Positions 57,706-64,000 of a DNA stretch of 64,000 nt are shown here, piece by piece. The stretch covers positions 122,436 to 186,435 of the forward strand of contig BGKB01000117.1 of the NCBI GenBank assembly GCA_003116975.1, in the 5' to 3' direction. The stretch's first letter is position 1, and every line of letters starts with the position of its first letter. The position numbers and the translations under genes are program-made. The notes under the pieces were generated by a model. The model saw only the letters and a program-made list of their open reading frames with translations, was not told the origin of the DNA and did not search any database. Source of the DNA: Aurantiochytrium sp. KH105. Lineage: Eukaryota > Sar > Bigyra > Thraustochytrida > Thraustochytriidae.

Positions 57706-59689
57706 TGAGCCGCACGTCATCGGCGTCACCGTCGTAGACCTCCTCCTCGTAGGTACAGCCGAGTACGTCCCCGAAGCTCGTAATTATCGCCTCCGTGCAC
57801 GCAAAGCACTCGCCAGGTGCAAAAGGACTCGAGGCCTGGCGCAGTGCACCTTCCCAATGCACGCGGCGGGCGCAAAGCACTGGCGGGCGCGGAGGCGGCC
57901 AGGCCCCGCGGGGTCAACAAACCCCGGCAGGACAGACGGCAGCTTCCTGGGTGCCTCGAACAGTTTCCTTGGCGCTCGGAACAAGCGAGAGCCAGGTGCA
58001 CCAGCGCGGGCGCAGGGGACAAGGTGTTGCTGGCAGCAGACCGCGGAGCTGTGAAGCGCAGTCGTGAGCGTCGTCGTCGTCGACGGCGAGCTCGAAAACC
58101 GTCGGGCATGAAAAAACCGTCGGGAGGTGCGTGCCTCGACGTGAACGACATGGCTTGCCTTCGATTAGAGATGAGTGGCGGGGCCGAAGCTTGACGCTGG
58201 GCGGGGTCCAGGGTTCGCTTTGCCGCCGCAGACGCTGCATCCGGAAGGTAGGAGCCCAGCTCATTGTAGGGTGCAAGGGGACGCGCATGCAGGAATGGGA
58301 TGAGCGCGCAGCTGCAGACAGAAGATAAGATGCCGTCTCAGAAAGCTTCTGCATGAAGATGACCTCGGCAGCAGACGAATCTTGTCCGCGACAAATTCGC
58401 AGGCGAACAAGACAAGACACGCTTTCCTCGCTGACAAACAAGACACGGAGAGAAGACGCGGCAGAATCTCTGCATTCAAGTCGCCTTCGTGGTCCTCGAA
58501 ATTTAGCTGCTCGAGTCCGCCAGCTTGCTGCGTCCAGCCTTGTGACGACCCTTGCTCTTGATAGCGTGCAGGCTACTTGCTTCTTGTCTTGCGAGCACTC
58601 TTGGTCCAGCTGCAATTGAAAGATCTGAGCCATCGTCCGATATAGACGTCTAACTTGTTTACACATCATGCTCTTGCGCGCGCGCTGCAAAGGCGCTGTT
58701 CTTCCTTCGAAAAGTTTTAGAGCTTGCTTGATAAGCACGACCTACCCCAGCTCTTGCGGGAGACCAGAAAATGATCTTTGCAAAGAAGCCGACAGGAAAA
58801 TAAAGACCTCAACTTTGCCATGTGATGGTCATCATGGGTAACTTCACTTTCTCTTGCGCACCGGAAGTATCCAGAGCGACTGAAAAAGTTGCCACTTAAG
58901 TCTCTTGAGAAATTGCAACTCGAGCGTCTCGTCAGGCTTCTATCCAAATCGATGGCTCATTACGTGCATCAAATGCACAGGAAAGCAGCATGTTGCTGCG
59001 CCTCTTGCGTCTGCAGGCGCATTCCCGATGAATGAAGGGTCCTCGATTGGTTCGGAATAACACCTTTTCAGCAGAGTGGAGGTGGATAAATGGTCTTGAG
59101 CTGGAGTCGCTTCAAATGCAGAGGGCATCGAGACAACTCATCGGCAAACTATTGAAGCCGAGTATGAATCAGAAACCTTTCTATGAGATTTGCGCAATCC
59201 TTGGTGAAGATCGCTCTTGGTTTATACTCTGAGCAAGGTTGCTCATGCTGCGGTTCGCAATGTGCCTATAAAGAGGTCCTCATGTCCACGACGCAGCTAA
59301 ATAATTGACTGTCATAATAAGTGCGGTCGTCCATGGTGCGATTGTCGTGAGCCACGTTCGGGAACAAAAAAATTGTGATTTTGCAAGAGATTGATATCAG
59401 GCAGAGAACAATGTGCGCGTCCCACTTGGCCAGATGGTTCAATTGATGCACCCCCACACCCCTGTGCCAGTTTGTAGGCAAACTCGCCATAGTTCTTGTG
59501 CAAAGTTAGTCACCGCGAAGGCGAACTGTCGAGCGCCCAAACGGCGAATCTTACTCACCCGAGAGCAACGCAACTTCAGATTTTTGCTACTAGGCGAAGC
59601 TCAGATAAGCCAGTCTAGTTAGAGTCCCACTCAGTTTGTATCGATGCTTCCAGGCCAAATGGGCCAGATAGACCCTAAGTTATCTTCTC

Positions 59690-60129
59690 CGCGCATCTCG
59701 CCATTCGACGCAGCGTCTCCGCGAGGCCGCGCGCCCCGACCACGCAGACCTCGACGCCGCCGACCGTGGCTGGCTCGCGCTCGCGCTCGGACCCTTCGGC
59801 TTCGCGCTGACGGCCCTCTCCGCGCAGGGCGTCTTGCAGGGTGACGGCAAGGGCAACGTCGTTCTGGTGGGCATCGAGCGGGTCTTCAAGCTGCAGCTGC
59901 TGCTGCGCCAGTCCGTGCCGACGGCGGCCTCGGCGACAGGCGGTGCCACGGCTGTGCAGGGCCCAGACCCCGGGGTCTGGCAGCCAACTAGTACTCTGAC
60001 CGGAGCGGCCCGAGCTCGAGCGCGCCACGAGGCAAGCTCTGGGACGAGACGCTCCCGGCCATCATGCGCGACTACCAGGATTGGGCGTGCACGCATGCCA
60101 GTCTTGCGGCCGCGGGCATCAATGCTTGA
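59690..60129 (+). pseudogene. coding-like fragment with a frame change
   Basis: One forward frame (59690 to about 60010) gives a protein-like stretch (DADRGWLALALGPFGFALTA, then GNVVLVGIERVFKLQLLL). A second frame (59992-60129) gives GKLWDETLPAIMRDYQDWAC and then ends naturally at a stop at 60127. The two overlap and would need a shift of one frame around 59992-60030 to join. A broken gene, a sequencing indel or an unseen intron would all explain it. The family was not recognised. It lies just downstream of the Roco-TIR gene on the other strand. Confidence 0.3.
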
Positions 60130-60319
60130 ATGAGTGATTCTTCGGAGTCGGCCCCTCAGCGCGTTCGGCTAGATGGCATGATGTACGAGTCGCCGATTAC
60201 TCAACGTAGCGCTGCTGCAGCAAGGTTTCAAGCGGTCGCACGCGCGCAATCACGCGTTGTCGCTTTCCGCCGCCGCGAAAGATCGCGCCTTCAAGGAAAT
60301 CTCGTCAATATTCTAGATT

Positions 60320-63300
60320 TTACTTGCTTAAGTTGCGCGCACCTGCGGGGTACAGCTCAACGAGTTTCGCGCGCTCCTCTGCAGCATCGTACGGAAAAAT
60401 TTCAGCCAGGATGCGAAATGCCAGCGCCTCAAGGTTCCTGAAGTCATCGTCTGCGAGGCTCACATACACCATCTCCGCGAGATCCGGCGCCCATCGGTCG
60501 TTTACAGAGTCCGTCATGTGGACGCAGATCACCGTGTCGCTTCCCACGCTCGTCTTCTTGTGCTTAAAAGCGTGACTGTACTCCAGCTTGCAGTAGTTCC
60601 GCTCTGTGTGAGTCCGAATCTTGTCCATGTAGTCCGAGGAGAGGCACATCAAAACGACGTGGGACTCATTGATGCCATCAGCCATCCACAGTGACATGTC
60701 GGACCCTTGCAGATCCTCTGTGTCGAACCAGCACCTCAGCTTAAACTCCTCCTCGAGACTCTCTTTAACATCTTTAACTCGCGTGTGGTTGAGGAAAGTG
60801 CTGTCGTGGGAGTCCACCTTCCAACTGTGCGACAGAAAGACATCGTAGGCCGTGCGCAGCCGCGTCTCCAATTTCGCCACGGCTTCCACCATCCTACGCG
60901 CATCCTTCGGCGATGGGCGGTCATTCCGGGAGAGCTTTAAAAGTTCATCCAGCGTCGTCGCCAGCCCTGCGTCAACATCATGCAGCCCGAAAAGGTCCGC
61001 AATCTCGAATTCGTGGGCAGCAGACGAGGTGCATCCGGAGAGCCTGAGCATGCCCAGCAAGTACCGAAGGGCTTCCTTGACCATTTGGCTAGCAGTCTTT
61101 TCCGTTGTATTCAGCATCAGCCTGAGTGCTGCCCGCGCCTGGTACTTAAAAGCCCACAGACCATCGGCTCCCATCTCAGCCGGGTCCACGAGCATCAGCA
61201 AAGACGCAAGAGGCGCGATCTGTGATCGTGGAACCGTAAGGGTCTCATCATCCCCCGGTCCTCGAGAAAAAAGAATTCGATGCGGAACATATGCATTCTC
61301 CACGACCGCGATGACCCTGCCAAGTCGCACCTGCAGCTGTGCATCATCGCTCTCGCGAGCGCTCGAATCTTGGTCCTTCTTGTCTAGATCTTCACGTCTT
61401 ATCCCAAATGCACCGTCGTGGTTGAGGAACAGCTGGGTGGTGGACCACCGCAGCGTATGAAGAAGCTCGTCAATACGCCGCAGAACAACGCTAAAGCTGT
61501 CGAAAAGACTACGGCGGTGCGATGCTAATGACCAGGCCCTCACCTCAATGCGTCCATGGCCGTTGGGGTTGCGCGCCTCAGCGAGCCGAAAGTATACGAC
61601 TGCTGGCTGGCTTGTGCTCTCGGAGATAGTACCCTCGAACTTCGACTCATCAAACGTCTTGAAATGGATCAGGCGATAGCAACGCGCCACGAGACGGAGA
61701 AAGAGACCCTCGGGCAGGAAGGTGTTGAACTCGCAGTGCCAGTGTAGGACAAGCGAGTCTGGACCCGGGCCGCGAGACATACTCGAGCGACCCAGCGACG
61801 CGCGTCTAGAGAGCCTGTCCAGATGCCTCGACAGACTTCTCGCCAACGTCGGTCGCTTGTACACGCGCGGAAAGTCTTTGCGCAGAAGCAGCGGGATCAT
61901 GAACTCGCGCTCCTCAACGTTCCGGTCTGTGCGCGGTGGTAGCTCGAACATTAAATCCAGCTCCATGAAGAGGTCGAGGTACATGGATCGATCCTCGGGA
62001 GTCAGCTGGGCCCAGATTTGTGACCTGGTACCCTGGAGCGAGCCGCACGCTGTGTCGTGGATGATGGGAAGGTAGCCGAGGAGGAATTCCGACAGCACAC
62101 AGTCCTGCTCGAGACGCGTTCGGTCCGCATTGAGCTTTGTGAGCTTGGCATTTTTTCCCCGCCCCTCCGGTTTTGGTAGCTTGTATATCGCGCCCTTGTC
62201 GCGAGTCTCGGGGTTCTTGAAGAGGTCGTGGCGGTAAATAGACCGCATCACCTCGATGAGCCATGCAGGATCCGTGAAAATGTTGCGCGACAGCGCTGAG
62301 TTCTCTCCGTACCACAGCACATGCCCAAGGTCGTGCAGCAGCTTGAGGGCAAGATCCAGCTTTTCGGGATCTTTCGCGAGGCTCGCACCTTCTCCGTCGC
62401 TCACTCGCAATTTCTCCTGTACCTCGGACAAATCCCGAACTGTGATTCGCATAGCTGCCAGCGTACGAGTGACAGGCACCTCATACGAGAACAGCGTGTC
62501 GCGAAGCGCCACGCACGACTTGGGCACGCGCAAAGCAATGCCCAGCGCTGGGTCGCATGCGAGGTCTTGCAGCGTGGCGTAGAGCTGCGGAACCCCGTCG
62601 AACTGCTGCGTGTTCTTGTTGCTTAGGACGAAGGCGCGCTGCGGCGCAAATTTTATATCGCCCGACCTGCCTAGACTTGCCACGAGCGCCTCGACACGAG
62701 TCATGATGGCCTCCATGACAGCATCCGGCCTGGCGTCCTCAGGCACCTCGTCTGCTTTGGTGCCAACGACGACCAAGCGCAGGCGCGACGCTTGGACCGC
62801 GAGCGCGCGAATCCACCGTCCCGCCGTCCGATCGAAGTACGCGTCGGAGTCCTCGTAGACGCCAAGGTCCATCACCAGCATGACGAGACTGCGGCTCGAG
62901 ATAAAGAGGGAGTGGGTCATGTAGTACTCCTGCTGCCCACCGAAGTCCCAGAGCGAGATCTTGCCAGTACTTCCATCTTCTCTGGCGTCGAATTCGAGCT
63001 GGCGAATGTCCACACTGATCGTGGCGCGCTCATTGCCCTCCCCGGTCAGCTTCGCCTTTCTGCCTTCTTCCAGGGTAAGTGCGTTCGCCAAGCTCGTCTT
63101 GCCCACGGCCTGCGGGCCCACCATGAGCACTTTGAGCTCTGAGATTGCGCTGACACCGTTCACGAGTTCGTCCAGGTACAGGCGCAACTTACTAGTACCT
63201 TGGAGCAGGATCTCCTCGGGGATGTCGACAACAGGATGCACGCCGGCCTCCCTGCAAGCGAGGCTGTACTCCTTCGCGACGTCGCAACGCTTGTCGCGGA

Positions 63301-63371
63301 AGTTGAGTTGCGCATCATCAAATCGAAGGATTGCGAGTGCCACCATGGCCTCAATAGGGTTGTTGGAGAAA
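60320..63371 (-). CDS. LRR-Roc-COR-TIR receptor-like protein, 3' exon (partial gene)
   Basis: The last, 3-kb exon of a multi-exon gene that continues past the right window edge. It starts in phase after a 76-bp intron (63372-63447) and completes an LRR (DFSNNPIEAMVALAILRF). A Roc GTPase follows: P-loop GPQAVGKTSLANAL (nt about 63118-63090), switch DFGGQQEYYMTHS, and GTKADE in place of NKxD. A COR-like region spans about nt 62560-61600. A helical region follows. The C-terminus is a TIR domain starting YDVFLSHSWKVDSH (nt 60847), with WFDTEDLQGSD and the NYCKLEY segment. The Glu at 60581-60583 occupies the place of the NADase Glu of SARM1 and plant TIRs (C-x-x-E). LRR-Roc-COR-TIR suggests an intracellular sensor, possibly immune, signalling by TIR NAD cleavage; this is inference. 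Confidence 0.85.
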
Positions 63372-63447
63372 CTTTGTTTCGAACCGATTGTGAAGCGTGA
63401 GCAGGATGAAACTTCGAGAAAAGCCAAGGAGGAAAGACGAACTTACT

Positions 63448-63531
63448 CGAGCATCTGCAGCGATTCGTTCTGCGCCACCGCGTCGGCCATCGCCTTGGCG
63501 CCATTTGAGCCGATGCTGTTGTAAGAAAGAC
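63448..63531 (-). CDS. LRR exon (84 nt, one 28-residue repeat) of the Roco-TIR gene
   Basis: Exactly 84 bases, ending CTCGA|GTAAGT and preceded by GCAG on the minus strand, in phase 2 at both ends. Encodes (D)LSYNSIGSNGAKAMADAV...LQMLD in the ribonuclease-inhibitor-type 28-residue LRR pattern. It joins in frame to the 3' exon across a 76-bp intron. Confidence 0.85.
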
Positions 63532-63667
63532 TGCTCATTCGAGTGCGTGTGAGGGCCAGGGCAAAGCATGCCGAGGCCAGAGACGGCCATGCCGTGGGCG
63601 ATGTGGTGTCGCGGGGGAGTTAGTCCTCGTCGCTCTTTGCCGTCGATCAGTCGTCATCATGACTTAC

Positions 63668-63751
63668 TCCAGCGTCTGCAGCGACTTGCTCTGCGCCACC
63701 GCGTCGGCCAGCGCCTTGGCGCCCTCGTCGCCGATGCTGTTGCTCGAAAGA
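63668..63751 (-). CDS. LRR exon (84 nt) of the Roco-TIR gene
   Basis: Same length, phase and flanks as the neighbouring LRR exons. Encodes (D)LSSNSIGDEGAKALADAV...LQTL. It is 220 bases upstream (in gene order) of the exon at 63448, with a 136-bp intron between. Confidence 0.88.
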
Positions 63752-63887
63752 CTGCTCATTCGAGTGCGTGTGAGGGCCAGAGCAAGCAGGCAGAGGTCAG
63801 AGAAGGCCATGCCGTGGGCGATGTGGTATCGCGGGGGAGTTAGTCTTTGTTGCTCTTTGCCGTCTATCCGTCGTCAGCATGACTTAC

Positions 63888-63971
63888 TCCAGCGTCTGCA
63901 GCGACTTGCTCTGCGCCACCGCGTCGGCCAGCGCCTTGGCGCCCTCGTCGCCGATGCTGTTGCGAGAAAGA
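63888..63971 (-). CDS. LRR exon (84 nt) of the Roco-TIR gene
   Basis: Encodes (D)LSRNSIGDEGAKALADAV... and is exactly 220 bases from the exon at 63668. Its upstream intron starts in the window and continues past 64000, so the gene is 5'-truncated by the window edge. Confidence 0.88.
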
Positions 63972-64000
63972 CTGCTCATTCGAGTGCGTGTGAGGGCCAG

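Larger units (their letters stand above)
51539..59689. other. 8-kb gene-poor, GC-rich, simple-repeat-rich region
   Basis: No protein with a recognisable domain was found on either strand. Repeats include CGGCT pentanucleotide runs (51741-51772 and 52459-52500), a CAGG run at 52160-52196, a GATC run at 54474-54526, an AGCT-rich hairpin at 55379-55404, a GC-rich triplet/poly-Ala-type run at 56690-56730, and a CATTGCATCTCATT-type run at 57618-57705. Frames at 52412-53398 (-), 57914-58738 (-) and 55486-55668 (+) are open but have no supporting features. Base composition falls from strongly GC-rich at 52.5-54.4 kb to near-neutral at 58.7-59.6 kb. Confidence 0.5.
63448..64000 (-). repeat. 220-bp tandem exon+intron units encoding LRRs
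   Basis: The units start at 63448, 63668 and 63888 (period exactly 220: 84-bp exon plus 136-bp intron). Introns 63532-63667 and 63752-63887 are the same length and closely similar, differing by scattered substitutions. The array runs off the right edge. Confidence 0.92.

Noticed and set aside
57914-58738. 274-residue minus-strand frame in the gene-poor region
   Set aside because: No domain, no repeat structure, Arg/Ser/Leu composition like shadow frames; kept only as an unproven possibility.
59266-59503. Short minus-strand frames that look like a decayed mobile-element relic
   Set aside because: Too short, no transposase or reverse-transcriptase motif visible, no terminal repeats.

Overview
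The window is nuclear DNA from a GC-rich, gene-dense, intron-poor eukaryote. Most genes are single open frames of 0.4-6 kb, but spliceosomal introns with GTAAG(T) donors are visible (11750-12225 and three in the gene at 60320-64000). PHD, SET, U-box, sorting-nexin, formin, HCN-type channel, RNF121 and Roco-TIR genes rule out a prokaryote. The gene set and style, including a glutaredoxin-DUF547 fusion, an HPP-family membrane protein and a serine/alanine-rich GC-biased proteome, best fit a heterotrophic stramenopile, most likely a thraustochytrid (Labyrinthulomycetes). That placement is inference. No rRNA, tRNA, CRISPR array or intact transposon was recognised.

Layout: 0.1-9 kb has a PHD/ePHD nuclear protein, an RNF121-type E3 ligase and a large RND/MMPL membrane protein with a cysteine-rich insert. 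9-20 kb has a regulatory or spacer stretch with a perfect 71-bp tandem duplication, an unrecognised two-exon gene, an HCN-like cation channel, QPRT and a glutaredoxin-DUF547 protein. 20-34 kb has a secreted or lumenal TTL-type ATP-grasp protein, an HSD17B10-like dehydrogenase, NAD kinase, two neighbouring HEPN-like paralogues and a SET2/ASH1-type methyltransferase. 34-52 kb has a coiled-coil protein, an HPP transporter, an ankyrin/RanBP2-zinc-finger/U-box protein, a PX sorting nexin, a 2,015-residue formin with ten WASHC3-like repeats in place of FH1, and a two-repeat Myb protein. About 51.5-59.7 kb is gene-poor, GC-rich and full of simple repeats. 60.3-64 kb is the 3' part of an LRR-Roc-COR-TIR gene whose LRRs are encoded by exactly duplicated 220-bp exon+intron units running off the window end.

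The genes form no operon or single pathway. QPRT and NAD kinase both serve NAD(P) synthesis, while RNF121 and the U-box protein serve ubiquitination, but each neighbours unrelated genes. The most notable systems are the LRR-Roc-COR-TIR receptor with its modular LRR exon array, the formin with a WASHC3-motif array, the VDE-like cysteine domain inside an RND transporter, and the HEPN pair. Starts were set at the first plausible ATG after inspecting each open frame; several frames extend further upstream only through non-ATG codons.
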